Shown here: piece after piece, positions 9,442-19,200 of the stretch
Layout of the letters: the number at the start of each line of letters is the position of its first letter
Position numbering within the stretch: position 1 is the stretch's first letter
Source of the DNA: Planctomycetota bacterium
GTDB taxonomy: Bacteria; Planctomycetota; Planctomycetia; Pirellulales; Pirellulaceae
Assembly: GCA_029259935.1 (NCBI GenBank)
Contig: JAJDEH010000259.1
Location: forward strand, 1 to 55,386
Length of the DNA: 55,386 nucleotides
Direction: 5' to 3'
Made by a program: the position numbers and the translations under genes
Notes under the pieces: generated by a model
What the model saw: the letters and a program-made list of their open reading frames with translations, nothing else
Told to the model about the DNA's origin: nothing
Database searches by the model: none

Positions 9442-9469
9442 TCCGGGCGGACCTCTGGGTTCGCCCGGA
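9442..9469 (+). terminator. Strong hairpin after the HTH gene
   Basis: A 12-bp stem (one G.U pair) between 9442-9453 and 9458-9469 with a 4-nt loop, beginning TCCGGGCG and ending CGCCCGGA, 34 bp after the HTH stop. The downstream T content is modest (AATTCTTGAC), so it is either a weak intrinsic terminator or an RNA 3'-end stabiliser. Confidence 0.55.
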
Positions 9470-9605
9470 AATTCTTGACTGGTCGGAAATTTGAGATAAG
9501 GAGCGCCCAAGCTCAACATCCACGGAATAGCCTCCAACCCCCTACCCATCCATTTGGCGCGTGCATGCCATCCCCAAATCGGGTACGATGATGGTCGGTT
9601 CAAGA

Positions 9606-9632
9606 GAGCAAAATTCTTGCTCCGGTTTTTTT
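9606..9632 (+). terminator. Hairpin plus T-run before the DUF1559 gene
   Basis: GAGCAA (9606-9611) pairs with TTGCTC (9617-9622) around a 5-nt loop and is followed by CGG and seven T residues (9626-9632). This is an intrinsic-terminator layout that would stop transcripts from upstream. It lies only 16 bp before the DUF1559 start codon, so it could also act as an attenuator. Confidence 0.5.
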
Positions 9633-9648
9633 AGACAAGGGGGGTGTC

Positions 9649-11100
9649 GTGGCTATTCCTGTCACTTGCCAATGTGGGCAGCAGTTCCAAGCGAACGATT
9701 CACTAGCTGGCAAGAGAGTGAAGTGCCCCAAGTGTAGTACCGTGCTTCAAATTCCCGCGCCAGCGAGTGGCGGCCTGGAGGATCTCGGCGCGCTGGAAGC
9801 CGCAGCTTCCCATCCGATGGATCCGTTAGCCGCGCCGCAAGACGATGGAATGGGCGGCTTTGGCACGGACCCACTAGCCGCGCCACAAGCAGGATTTGGC
9901 ACTGGAGCCCAACCCGCATGGCAAGGGCAAGCCTTTGGCCAACCGCAACCACCGCAGAAAAAAGGGATGTCGAAGGGTCTGATTCTGGGACTCGCCGGCG
10001 GCGGCGTGGCCCTGTTGCTCTTAGTGGTCGGAGGTGTCCTAGCCGCGATTCTCCTCTCAGGCGGTTCCAACCCTGAGATTGCCGTTAACTCAAACACTCC
10101 TGGCTCACCGTCAACCGCGCCGGTAACGAACCCAGCCGATCCGGCTGACGCGACTGGCACCAATCCCACAACGTCGACCGACGATTCGACCTCGCCCATG
10201 AATTCGTCATCGTCGCCTTCCGGCGGCAATGAAACTGAAACGGGTGAACCCAAGGACAACGATACGAATCCAGAAAATTCGGGCCAAGGGACTCCAGGAA
10301 CGCCCAACACAGACACACCGCCAGGCGACACAACAACCGAATCCACTACAACTGAATCCACCACGACGAGTTCTGGTGGCGAGGCGTTGCCGTTGGCGGC
10401 GATTCAGTGGCAGAAAACGCCCGATGTCCTTCGCCGCGGAGCATTTCCGCCGAAATCGAAAGATGACGACGAGCTTGTCATTTTGCAATACAGTTGGATG
10501 ACACAATTGCTACCGCATTTGGGACATCAAGAACTGTACGACAAATTCGACTTCAATCAGCCATGGACTCGCGATCCAAATCTCAAGTACACCCGAACCG
10601 TGATCCCACAGTTTTTGAATCCCGCCGACGATCGCAAGACGGCCACGAGTCTGCGTTCTTATGGAATGGGACTGACCCACTTCGTCGGCATGTCGGGTAT
10701 TGAAAAAGAACGCCAAGACGTGGCCGCGAACTACCCACGCAGCGATCCACGCGCGGGTGTCTTTGGCTACAAGGAAATCGCACGTCCCGCGGATATCAAG
10801 GACGGCACCAGCCAGACCATCATGATCGTGGGAGCCGCCGCGAATCCGCAAGCGTGGGTCAAGGGCGGAGGGGCGACGGTTCGCGGCGCGCGCGAGCCGT
10901 TCTTTGATAAGTTTCGCGGACTGGGCTCGAAGGGAACGCCCAAGCCCGGCACGCTCACCGTGATGGCCGACGGCAGCGTACGGTTTATCTCCTCGGACAT
11001 CGACCCCGCCGTGTTCCGTGCGATGTGTACGATCAACGGCAAGGACACCGTGGATCAAGCGGAACTCGGAGCGCCGCTTCGCGGGTTCTCGTTCAAATAG
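9649..11100 (+). CDS. DUF1559 protein with N-terminal zinc ribbon and TM anchor
   Basis: 483 residues starting with GTG at 9649 after a G-rich ribosome site. Residues 1-40 form a CxC/CxxC zinc-ribbon-like segment (CQCGQQF and VKCPKCSTVL). A transmembrane helix follows at about 108-133 (LILGLAGGGVALLLLVVGGV), then a long Thr/Ser/Pro/Gly-rich linker (about 140-245). The C-terminal domain (about 245-483) resembles DUF1559: SWMTQLLPHLGHQELYDKFD, DGTSQTIMIVGAA, VMADGSVRFISSDID. DUF1559 is expanded in planctomycetes and related to pseudopilin-like surface proteins; here the usual prepilin N-terminus is replaced by the zinc ribbon and anchor. It probably forms a small unit with the next gene. Confidence 0.8.
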   Translation: MAIPVTCQCGQQFQANDSLAGKRVKCPKCSTVLQIPAPASGGLEDLGALEAAASHPMDPLAAPQDDGMGGFGTDPLAAPQAGFGTGAQPAWQGQAFGQPQPPQKKGMSKGLILGLAGGGVALLLLVVGGVLAAILLSGGSNPEIAVNSNTPGSPSTAPVTNPADPADATGTNPTTSTDDSTSPMNSSSSPSGGNETETGEPKDNDTNPENSGQGTPGTPNTDTPPGDTTTESTTTESTTTSSGGEALPLAAIQWQKTPDVLRRGAFPPKSKDDDELVILQYSWMTQLLPHLGHQELYDKFDFNQPWTRDPNLKYTRTVIPQFLNPADDRKTATSLRSYGMGLTHFVGMSGIEKERQDVAANYPRSDPRAGVFGYKEIARPADIKDGTSQTIMIVGAAANPQAWVKGGGATVRGAREPFFDKFRGLGSKGTPKPGTLTVMADGSVRFISSDIDPAVFRAMCTINGKDTVDQAELGAPLRGFSFK

Positions 11101-11107
11101 ATAGTCG

Positions 11108-11126
11108 TTGATCGCTCCGCGATCAA
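11108..11126. repeat. Perfect hairpin between DUF1559 and DUF1570 genes
   Basis: TTGATCGC (11108-11115) and GCGATCAA (11119-11126) form an 8-bp stem with a 3-nt loop, 8 bp after the DUF1559 stop. There is no T-run, so it is more likely a processing or stability element, or an imperfect terminator, between the two same-strand genes. Confidence 0.4.
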
Positions 11127-11184
11127 AGCGAAGGGTTTGCCGAGCGAACCTAGCGTCCCTCAAACACCAGACAGGATTCCAGCA

Positions 11185-12636
11185 ATGAAAAACGTTCTAT
11201 TTGGATGTCTGTTGGCTCTCGTTACGGCGGCTACGGCATCCGCCGACATGGTGATGGTCCGAATACCCAGAACCGCCTCGACCACGTTGTTGCAAGGTAC
11301 GGTCAAGCGCAACGGGAAGACAGCGTCCGTGTATCACGCCATGGGAGTCCTTCACTTTTCAAGTGGCGATGTGGACAAACCCTACAAGGTCAAACCTTTT
11401 CATACCACGTACCGGCGAATGGTTGATCGTGCAAGAAGTGCCAAGAGTGCCGAGAAGATGATGGAGGCGGCTCGGTGGGCCTTGAAACGCGGCATGATTG
11501 AAGACTTCGAAACAACCGTGGCCGAGGTTCTAACATTGGACGCAAATCATGTCCGAGCGCTCAGCGTCAAAGATTTGTTTTACAAGATGAAAGAAAACCT
11601 GGGTGATTCCAAAGCGGAAGAAGACCACTTGCGGCAGGTCGTTCGCTTGCCCGGTATGCAAATCAGCAAGAGCGATCACTTCATTTTGTTTCACGACACT
11701 CCGCTGAAAGCCGCCGAGCCGATCAGCAAACAGTTCCGACCACGACCTCCACGTTGGGAACAGCGACTGACACTATTGGAACGAGTGTATAAAACGTTTC
11801 TCTACAATTTCTATTCCAAGGGGGTCGAACTTGAGGTTCCCAAGGAACGATTGAAAGTGGTGCTCTTTAGCCAAGAGGCGGATTTTAAGAATTTTGGAAC
11901 CAGCCTGAGCCCCGCCTTGGCGAGCGCGTTGGGGTTTTACGATCCTCGGATGAATATCAGCTTCTTTTTTGACAATGGGTCAAGCGAGCGCATGAAGCCG
12001 TTTAGGGAGTTTGCCGAGAGAATGCGGGCCGATATTCCCTTGGCTATCAAGCAAAAAAGAGGGGAAGACCGTCGACTGGCGGAAACCTTCACATTGTTGG
12101 TCGAAATTGACCGCGAAAATTCGGACATCGAAGTCGTATCCCACGAGGCGACCCACCAATTGGCCGGGAACACGGGGTTGTTCCCTCGCCATTTGCTCAC
12201 ACCTCAGTGGATGCATGAAGGCTTGGCGACCTATTTTGAATCTCCAGGCGAGGCCACATGGAGCGGCATCGGCGCTGTAAACAAACGACGGCTAGATTGG
12301 TACAAAGAACTGGCACGAGACCGCGAACACTCCAATCTGACATTCGTCATCGGCGACAATATCTTCAAACACGCGGCAAGCCACGGATCGATCCTTCACG
12401 GCTACGGCCAGGCCTGGTCGCTGACGCACTTCTTACTGGAAAATCACTTCGACAAATTCATGGAGTTCTACCAACGCGTCGGTGAAATGCCGCCCGACGT
12501 GGAACTCAACCCCGAATTGCTAAACGCCGTCTTTGACGACGTCTTCAAGATGGACCGCAAAGTACTCGACCAGCAATGGCGAAGTTTCATGAACGGACTA
12601 AAGACCGACGAGGAACTAATTTTAGGTGGGCAGTAG
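11185..12636 (+). CDS. DUF1570 protein, secreted HExxH metallopeptidase-like
   Basis: 483 residues from the ATG at 11185, chosen because it begins a signal peptide (MKNVLFGCLLALVTAATASA) with AGGA upstream. The C-terminal half has HEATHQLAG, an HExxH zinc motif, followed about 25 residues later by WMHEGLATYFE, whose Glu would be the third ligand in a gluzincin-type site. This is the DUF1570 pattern. It is probably an exported metallopeptidase, though no substrate is known. The N-terminal part (about 60-160) looks helical and may be TPR-like. It ends 12 bp from the convergent metallophosphoesterase stop. Confidence 0.8.
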   Translation: MKNVLFGCLLALVTAATASADMVMVRIPRTASTTLLQGTVKRNGKTASVYHAMGVLHFSSGDVDKPYKVKPFHTTYRRMVDRARSAKSAEKMMEAARWALKRGMIEDFETTVAEVLTLDANHVRALSVKDLFYKMKENLGDSKAEEDHLRQVVRLPGMQISKSDHFILFHDTPLKAAEPISKQFRPRPPRWEQRLTLLERVYKTFLYNFYSKGVELEVPKERLKVVLFSQEADFKNFGTSLSPALASALGFYDPRMNISFFFDNGSSERMKPFREFAERMRADIPLAIKQKRGEDRRLAETFTLLVEIDRENSDIEVVSHEATHQLAGNTGLFPRHLLTPQWMHEGLATYFESPGEATWSGIGAVNKRRLDWYKELARDREHSNLTFVIGDNIFKHAASHGSILHGYGQAWSLTHFLLENHFDKFMEFYQRVGEMPPDVELNPELLNAVFDDVFKMDRKVLDQQWRSFMNGLKTDEELILGGQ

Positions 12637-12648
12637 CAGCATGCGGAA

Positions 12649-14259
12649 CTACTGACTCACCGCTTCCGCCGTTGCCTTCGATTCTTCCGCGATTCTGATC
12701 ACTCTTTGGTCTTGGTAGGCTCGGTCATGCATGTCCTTGGTGCGAATTTGTAAGAAGTGCGTGCCCACGGCAATGTTGGCGGGCAGCTTGCCCTGCCAAA
12801 TATGAGTGGAAACTTTGGGGCTCGGCATCTTTCTCCAAGACTTCTCCAGGATCGCGTTTTCCGCGCGGACGACTTGTTCCAACAACGGGTCGACTTGAGG
12901 GCTGAGCTTCATTTTGATCCATTCGCCTTTGTCGCCGACTCGCATCTCCACGGTCGAGCGCTGCGAACCGTTAAAAATGTTCACGAAGACATCGCACTGA
13001 TCGGCTTGCCCCGCGGTCGCGACTTCGGGCGCGATGATCTCCATTTGGTGCTTCGCGCTACGTCCGGCCGCTTTGAAGTCGAGTTTATAGTTCTTGCCGT
13101 CAAACGAAATGATCGAATACCCGTTGGGCGCGCCGTCGGCCATGGTCGTGTGGGGAATGCCGCGCTCGTCCGGAGCGCCGGACCACCAGCTTCCGCACAC
13201 GGTGACGTTGATCACGTGATGATGGGGTTCCGGTCCCTGCCAGCCGTCCTCGTTACCGATGAAGCGATGTTCGTGATGATGCGTATGCCCGGAGACCGAC
13301 ATGCAAAACGGCCGCTTCTCGATTAGGCGATAAAGCTCTTGCCGGTCGGTGACATCCACCAACGGAATATGCATCATCAGCACCACCAACTGATCGTGCG
13401 GAATCATCGCCAAGTCGTTGCGAATGAACTCCATTTGCCTCTTGCCAAGCCCGCCTTGATACCGCTTTTTGCCGTTCTCTTGAACAGTCCATTCGACATC
13501 GTCCAACGTCAGAAAGTGGACCGGCCCGTAATCAAACGAATAGTAGGCGGGGCCGTAAACGCTTTCAAAAGTTTCGTCACTGTGACTGTCGCGATCGGCA
13601 TCGTAATTGATATCGTGATTGCCGATCACGTTGTACCAAGGGATTCCCAACAGCGCGATGGTGCGATTCAGCGGTTTAAACAGACTCAGATCATCGAACG
13701 CAATGTCGCCCAGCGTCACGCCGAAGGAAGCCTTCGTGCCAACGAGTTCTTCAACAACGTCGTGAGCGATCCAATCGACCTCCTTTTGGTCGCGGGGCTG
13801 AGTATCCCCAAACAACAGGGCGTGAAACTTGTCGGGCTCTTCCTGGCGATACAACGGAAAATCGATCGAGTCGGGCAGCGGCCCGGTTGGCGCGACTCCG
13901 GCAAACTTGAATTTTGGCGAACCTTTGGGCTTGTGGATGTAATAAAACTCAGGCAATAGCTCTTCGTTGAGCGGAGTTCGCCAGCCGCGCGGCTTGATGA
14001 CAAACAGAATCGTGTCGTCGCCGTGTGGCAATTCGTAACGTCCGTCCTTGTCGGTCAATACGATTTCCTGGCCGTTGGAAACGCGAATGCCCTCAAGCGG
14101 TTTTTCGCCATCATCGAAGACTTCGTTCTTGTTGGCATCGTCAAACACGATTCCCGTCGCGGTTCCCTTGTTACCCTCGTCGTCGGCACGAGCGACCGAA
14201 CCGGCGAAATAGCACAACAATCCCAACAGGGCGGACAGAACTACGTAGCGGACTCTCAT
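12649..14259 (-). CDS. Secreted calcineurin-like metallophosphoesterase
   Basis: 536 residues with a signal peptide (MRVRYVVLSALLGLLCYFAG). Residues about 30-110 form an SdrD-B-like beta domain (GIVFDDANKNEVFDDGEKPL; LTDKDGRYEL), the MetallophosN module. The core holds the metal motifs LFGDTQP, VTLGDIAFDD, NVIGNHDINYD, MMHIPLVDV and VSGHTHHH. A C-terminal MetallophosC-like beta domain follows. It probably hydrolyses phosphoesters in the periplasm with a di-metal centre. It is one of three consecutive metallophosphoesterase genes and is transcribed away from the other two. Confidence 0.9.
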   Translation of the reverse strand: MRVRYVVLSALLGLLCYFAGSVARADDEGNKGTATGIVFDDANKNEVFDDGEKPLEGIRVSNGQEIVLTDKDGRYELPHGDDTILFVIKPRGWRTPLNEELLPEFYYIHKPKGSPKFKFAGVAPTGPLPDSIDFPLYRQEEPDKFHALLFGDTQPRDQKEVDWIAHDVVEELVGTKASFGVTLGDIAFDDLSLFKPLNRTIALLGIPWYNVIGNHDINYDADRDSHSDETFESVYGPAYYSFDYGPVHFLTLDDVEWTVQENGKKRYQGGLGKRQMEFIRNDLAMIPHDQLVVLMMHIPLVDVTDRQELYRLIEKRPFCMSVSGHTHHHEHRFIGNEDGWQGPEPHHHVINVTVCGSWWSGAPDERGIPHTTMADGAPNGYSIISFDGKNYKLDFKAAGRSAKHQMEIIAPEVATAGQADQCDVFVNIFNGSQRSTVEMRVGDKGEWIKMKLSPQVDPLLEQVVRAENAILEKSWRKMPSPKVSTHIWQGKLPANIAVGTHFLQIRTKDMHDRAYQDQRVIRIAEESKATAEAVSQ

Positions 14260-14581
14260 TGTGCGAGGCTCCCAGGTGGGTGGAGGATCAATGGTGCAGC
14301 GAGAGCATTATGAATGCCAGCCAGTCGCCTCGCAACCGACGGAGCGAATGCAATCCACTGATCGGACATGATCCCTTGAGATGGTGCCGATATTCCGGAC
14401 AGTCGAGTTGCTTGATCTAGACCGTAAGTACCGGTGCCTCTTCTCTTCGTTCCTTGGTTTGTTCGGCAGGGATCGCTGACACCCACGCCTCACGGTCAAC
14501 GCTCCGGAAGGGGTGCGAACCGGTGACGACCGCTAGATAATCTCATCGGACGCGTGACTTAAGTAACCGTAACAACAGACA

Positions 14582-14618
14582 CCCGATGTTGGAGATCGTT
14601 CCAGCATCGGGTTTTCTC
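14582..14618 (+). terminator. Intrinsic terminator-like hairpin
   Basis: CCCGATG (14582-14588) pairs with CATCGGG (14605-14611). Inside, TGGA and TCCA extend the stem after a T/G mismatch. TTTTCTC follows. No + strand gene is seen upstream in the about 320 bp after the divergent gene start, so the transcript it ends is unknown and could be a small RNA. Confidence 0.5.
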
Positions 14619-14655
14619 ATGCGCCCTCTTATCAGAAATCAGTTGGAAACTCGCC

Positions 14656-14841
14656 ATGTCGAAACGACAGTCTGAAGAAACTCGCCGAACTGGCCAAGAA
14701 TCGCCCCGCGAAGAACCCGATGCACCTAGCATCACTTCGCGCCGAAAGCGATTGGCGAAACTGCTTGGCCAGCTCTTGGCACGTTACTGGTTGCGAGAGC
14801 AACATACGGAGACACGCAAAACGAAGAGACCTGATTGCTAA
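14656..14841 (+). CDS. Small basic hypothetical protein
   Basis: A 61-residue ORF, very rich in Arg/Lys/Glu, with a helical C-terminal part (RRKRLAKLLGQLLARYWLRE). The start MSKRQSEETRRTGQESPREE is polar. Small proteins with this type of KRLAKLLGQLLA-YWL tail occur in planctomycete genomes, but I know no function. The location right after a terminator hairpin and before a decayed GDPD fragment suggests accessory DNA. A 73-codon minus-strand frame overlaps and is judged less likely. Confidence 0.4.
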   Translation: MSKRQSEETRRTGQESPREEPDAPSITSRRKRLAKLLGQLLARYWLREQHTETRKTKRPDC

Positions 14842-14896
14842 ATATCGGGTCAAAACGTGACATATTCACAGGGTGCCCCCACAGTGATCTTCGCGT

Positions 14897-15002
14897 CTAT
14901 GATCCCGAAGCCTGCCCTGCCGTCGATATCGGAATGCGCACTCCGGCAAAGCAAGCTACCCGCGTCCAACTGTTTCAATTCTGCAAGCGTCGTATCGCGC
15001 AC
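14897..15002 (-). pseudogene. Fragment of a glycerophosphodiester phosphodiesterase gene
   Basis: On the minus strand, one frame reads VRDTTLAELKQLDAGS (15002 to 14955). The next frame continues with CFAGVRIPISTAGQAS before a stop. Together these match the GDPD-family block V-x-D-x-TLAELK-x-LDAGS followed by the F-x-G-x-RIP-T motif; the intact copy nearby at about 19.1 kb has VSDRTLAELKKLDAGSW. No longer coding frame remains, so this is a frameshifted remnant antisense to the leader of the next gene. It also explains why the upstream extension of that gene's frame is spurious. Confidence 0.5.
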
Positions 15003-15093
15003 CGATCGGGACGGCCGCAAAGGAAGTGACATTGCACTTCTTTCGCGATATCATGCGGCGATTGAACCAACACAATCAACGGATGCGTTTCAC

Positions 15094-16146
15094 ATGTTGA
15101 CATCTCGCTTCTACCGGCACGTATTGACTGTTTTCGGCCTCTTCGCGATTGCTTGCCGGCCGTTGTGCGGAGCAGAGTTGCCAGAGGCGCCGGAAGGGAC
15201 ATTCAGCGTCGCCGTGATACCGGATACTCAGCACTACCGGCGACAGAAGAATGACGAACAAGCCTGGGAGAACCCCGTGTTCGAGGCGTATACACGTTGG
15301 ATCGCCACGAACATCAAGCGGCAGCGCATCGTCTTCGTCAGTCATGTCGGGGACATTGTCGATCGTAACGAGCGGCCTCAGTGGCGTGTCGCTCGTCGAT
15401 GCATGGACCAGTTCCATGGCCGTGTCGCTTACGGCATCTCAGTGGGCAACCACGACATGGTCCGGAGTGGCGATTCGTCGCTGTTCCAGGAGTTCTTTCC
15501 AAAGTCACGTTTCGTCGAATTCGATTGGTACGGTGGCTCGTTCGACAGCACGCCTGATTCTGCGAGCACGGTTTCCGTCAACAACGCCAACAGCTTTCAA
15601 CTTTTGTCAGCCGCAGGTCTGCGTTTTGTCTTCGTGCACCTGGAATGTAATGCTCCGGACGATGTACTTGATTGGGCAATCGAGGTACTCCAAGAGCACT
15701 CTGACCGCAGAGCAATCATCACAACGCACATGGGGCTCGGCCCACGAGACAGCCCGAAGAACGCGCGCGACTATTTCGATGCACCCAAAGGTCGCATGAC
15801 CTGGAAGAAGTGTCATGGCGGGCGAGGCAACTCACCACAGCAAATGTGGGACAAGTGCTTTCGGCGGCACAGCAACGTGTTCATGATTTGCTGCGGCGAT
15901 CAGAGCCGAACGCAAGCTATGCGCCGATCGTCGCGCGGCGACCACGCCAACACCGTCCACGAGTTGTTGTCGGATTACGGTGTGAATGGACTGCGCGTCA
16001 TGCGTTTCGTGCCCAAAGCAAATCGAATTGAAGTCCGCACGTGGAATCCAATGACCCGTGAACTCACACAGGGGACGAAGATCGTGCCGGATGCCGCGCA
16101 GCACCAGTTCGAGCTGCCGTACACCATGACAACCGTCAAGAAGTGA
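15094..16146 (+). CDS. Secreted calcineurin-like metallophosphoesterase, short form
   Basis: 350 residues from the ATG at 15094, which opens a signal-like N-terminus (MLTSRFYRHVLTVFGLFAIA). Metal motifs in order are VIPDTQHY, HVGDIVD, GNHDMV and THMGLGP. The final motif is CCGDQSRTQA instead of the usual GHxH, which may change the second metal site or mark a subfamily. It probably acts on phosphoesters outside the cytoplasm. The next gene starts 104 bp downstream on the same strand and begins with the same kind of domain. Confidence 0.82.
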   Translation: MLTSRFYRHVLTVFGLFAIACRPLCGAELPEAPEGTFSVAVIPDTQHYRRQKNDEQAWENPVFEAYTRWIATNIKRQRIVFVSHVGDIVDRNERPQWRVARRCMDQFHGRVAYGISVGNHDMVRSGDSSLFQEFFPKSRFVEFDWYGGSFDSTPDSASTVSVNNANSFQLLSAAGLRFVFVHLECNAPDDVLDWAIEVLQEHSDRRAIITTHMGLGPRDSPKNARDYFDAPKGRMTWKKCHGGRGNSPQQMWDKCFRRHSNVFMICCGDQSRTQAMRRSSRGDHANTVHELLSDYGVNGLRVMRFVPKANRIEVRTWNPMTRELTQGTKIVPDAAQHQFELPYTMTTVKK

Positions 16147-16225
16147 CTTGCCGCGATGGACTGCGTCATCTACATTTTCGTCGCGCGAGATACGATCGTC
16201 GGCTGGCCAAATGCGAAAGGAATTT

Positions 16226-16242
16226 GGTGGGCAATGCCCACC
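16226..16242. repeat. Short palindromic repeat unit
   Basis: GGTGGGC (16226-16232) and GCCCACC (16236-16242) with a 3-nt loop, followed by CTAC, 8 bp before the ATG of the large fusion gene. This motif is a common dispersed palindrome in bacterial genomes; from this window alone only one copy is seen. It could influence initiation of the gene. Confidence 0.5.
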
Positions 16243-16250
16243 CTACAAAT

Positions 16251-19200
16251 ATGAAAACACTGTTTTTCATTCTAGGCATGTGTCTTACATCCGTTGTAAA
16301 TGCTGAAGAAGCGATTGATGACACCGAGCTGAGCACGACGATTGATCTTCTGCGTGGCTTTAACGACAAGGAACTGGCGGAAGCTCGTAACGCGATTCCG
16401 CCTCGTCGTGAACCGCCGGTGGGATTGGCTCGGCCTCGGCTGATCAAGGCGAAGGGGCGTGTTTACGAGGACCGCAATGCAAACGGGCGGCGCGATACTG
16501 ATGAACCGGCGTTGCCGATAGTGATGGTCAGTGACGGCGAAAAAGTGTTGCGCACCGGCGACGATGGGGCTTACAACTTTGAAATGCGGATGGATGAGAA
16601 TCCGCATTATCGGTTTGTTGTTGTTACTCGCCCTTCCGGATACCAGCCAACCGGCGAGTACTTCCTTCGCATTCCGTTCGCCGAGGATCGCACCGAATAC
16701 TCCGCCGACTTTGGATTCGTTCGCGACGAAACTTCCGCAAAACGGGAGTTCTGGTTCATCACGGCCAGCGACAGCCAGTTTACCAAGATCGAAGAGATGA
16801 TCCCGACCGCGAAGGATTACGCCCAAGTCACATCCGCACCGCGTTCATCGACGTTGGGAAAGCCCGCGTTCCTGGCAACGGCTGGCGATTTGACGATGAA
16901 CGGCTCGCAGTTTGAGTGGGATATGTACGACCGCATCCGCCGATCGTCGACGATTCCTGTTTATGAAGGCTTCGGCGGGCACGATGGAAATTGTCTCGAT
17001 CCGCGCTGCACGGTGAACTTCGAACAACGCATCGGTCCGCCGTACTATTCATGGGACTACGGCGGCGTGCACTTCATTCAGATCGTGACGGAAACGGGGT
17101 ATCTCAAACCGGCGGCGCGGCTCCGGCAAAGCGATTGGATGCAAGCGGACCTCAAGGCACTGCCGCCGAAGACGCCCGTGATCGCTGTTTCGCACTACCC
17201 GCTGGACGCCGCTTGGTTTGACCAACGGAAGTCCGAGGGGATTAACGTGATCGCTCAGATCGGAGCCCACTGGCACGTCGTTCACACCGGCAGCCGACAG
17301 GGCATTCCCGTGTTGAACAGCGCGCCGGCCCGCGGAAAAGACTGGGGAGCGTATTCGCGCACGTATCGTTGGGTTTTCGTGTCACCCGATGGCGTGCGTT
17401 CTAAACTTCGCGTTGCAGGACAATACAAGCGACTGCGAGTCGTCGCGCCTGGTCCACGCGCCGTGTTGGGACGACAACCTTTGGTCGTGCTTGCATACGA
17501 TACATCGCTGCTTGTGAAATCCGCCACCTGCCGTTGGACTTCGCCGGACGGCAAGGTGACGACGACTCCGCTGCGGCAACAAGGTGACTGGTCATGGCAC
17601 GGCGAGTTCCAGCCTGACCAAGAAGGCCATTGGCAATGCGACCTCGAAGCAACGGACGTGACCGGCTCAGTTTGGAAGCGAACGCAAGCAGTTGAAGTTG
17701 ACGGTTGCAGAACTCGTGAGAGTTCGAAAAAGACGGATGTCGCAAATGACCGAAGTCCAACGACTTCGGCTACGGATGGGTTGTCGTACGTGCTTGCCGG
17801 CGATCCGCCTCGAAACGTCGCCAAGGGTCCGTCGCCGCCATTGTTTCCATTGTGGGTGACGCACACTGGCAGCGTTCACGTGCTGCACAATTCGCCCGTT
17901 GTTTCTGACGACAAAGTTTTCGTTTCGGTTGGAAACCCCAACGCCGGCGCACCTGGGGCTGGTGTTCTTTGCCTGGACGCCGCGACAGGAAGACAGATTT
18001 GGAAAGCAGCCTCGCCGCACGGCGATATCCGCAGCCCAGTTTCTGTCCATCACAACGTCGCGTATGCCATTACCGGTGAAAGTTGGGTCGCTGCCTACGA
18101 CGCCGAGACGGGCCGGCCTTTATGGAGCAAGCCCATGAATCTCAACTACCAGGACGGACGGCCGTTGGCGATCAACAACACGCCGCCCGTGCCAACCCGA
18201 CACGGGCTGCTGGTCAGCGACTGGCAAAAGCCACAACGGCTGTTGGACTTCGCAACGGGCAAAGAATTGTCGCAACTGTCGGGCGACGTGCGTTACTATG
18301 CGTCCTTTGCCACCGTTTTCGACGGCGTCATGTACAGCGTTCGTCGCGGCGGCGGTACCGCAATACAATTGTCCGACGGAAAAGAAATCTACAAGTTCGA
18401 AGAGCCATCGCGATCAACATCCGCGCCAATCGTCTTCGATGGCAAATTGATCTACAACGGATCGTCCGGCATCCGAGTTCGCGAAGCATCGACCGGCAAG
18501 TTGATCTGGCAAAAAGGCACGGCCAACGCGGGTTATCAAAATGCGATTCCCGTCGTGTGGGACGATCAGATTCTGGTAAACGGCACGAACCTGCAGATCT
18601 TCGACGTCGCAACAGGCGAGACTCGCAAGACGATTCGATGCGCGCAAGAGGCTGGCCGCTTTCTCCGCTCGCGCCGCCAAGCAATGGCCGGCAGTTCAAC
18701 ACCGATCGTTGCGGGCGACCACGCCTTCTTCGGCCACGACGACACATCCATCCGTGCCATCAACCGCGCGGGCGACGTTGTCTGGGAACACCGGCTCGGC
18801 ACACCCATCAAAACCGCTCCAGCGATCTCCGGCAACAAGCTATTCGTCCACGATTACGCGGGCAATCTTTGGTGCTTTGCTCCGATGGGGGACCAACGCG
18901 ATTTGCGGATGCCGTCACGTGGCATTTGTGCCCATCGTGGCGCGAGTGAAACACATCCCGAGAATACGCTTGCGGCGTTGCGCGAAGCAGTCCGGCTGGG
19001 TGCGCAGATGATCGAATTCGATGTGGCGTTGACCAAAGACGGCCAACTAATGCTCATGCACGACGACACGATCGACCGCACGACAAATGGACAGGGGCCA
19101 GTCTCCGATAGGACGTTGGCGGAACTTAAGAAACTTGATGCTGGTTCATGGAAACACAAGAACTTCAAAGACGAGCGCATTCCCACGCTGGATGAAGCGC

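Noticed and set aside
14400..14620. tRNA-like segment with GGTGCGAACC
   Set aside because: No acceptor, D or anticodon stem could be built around it.
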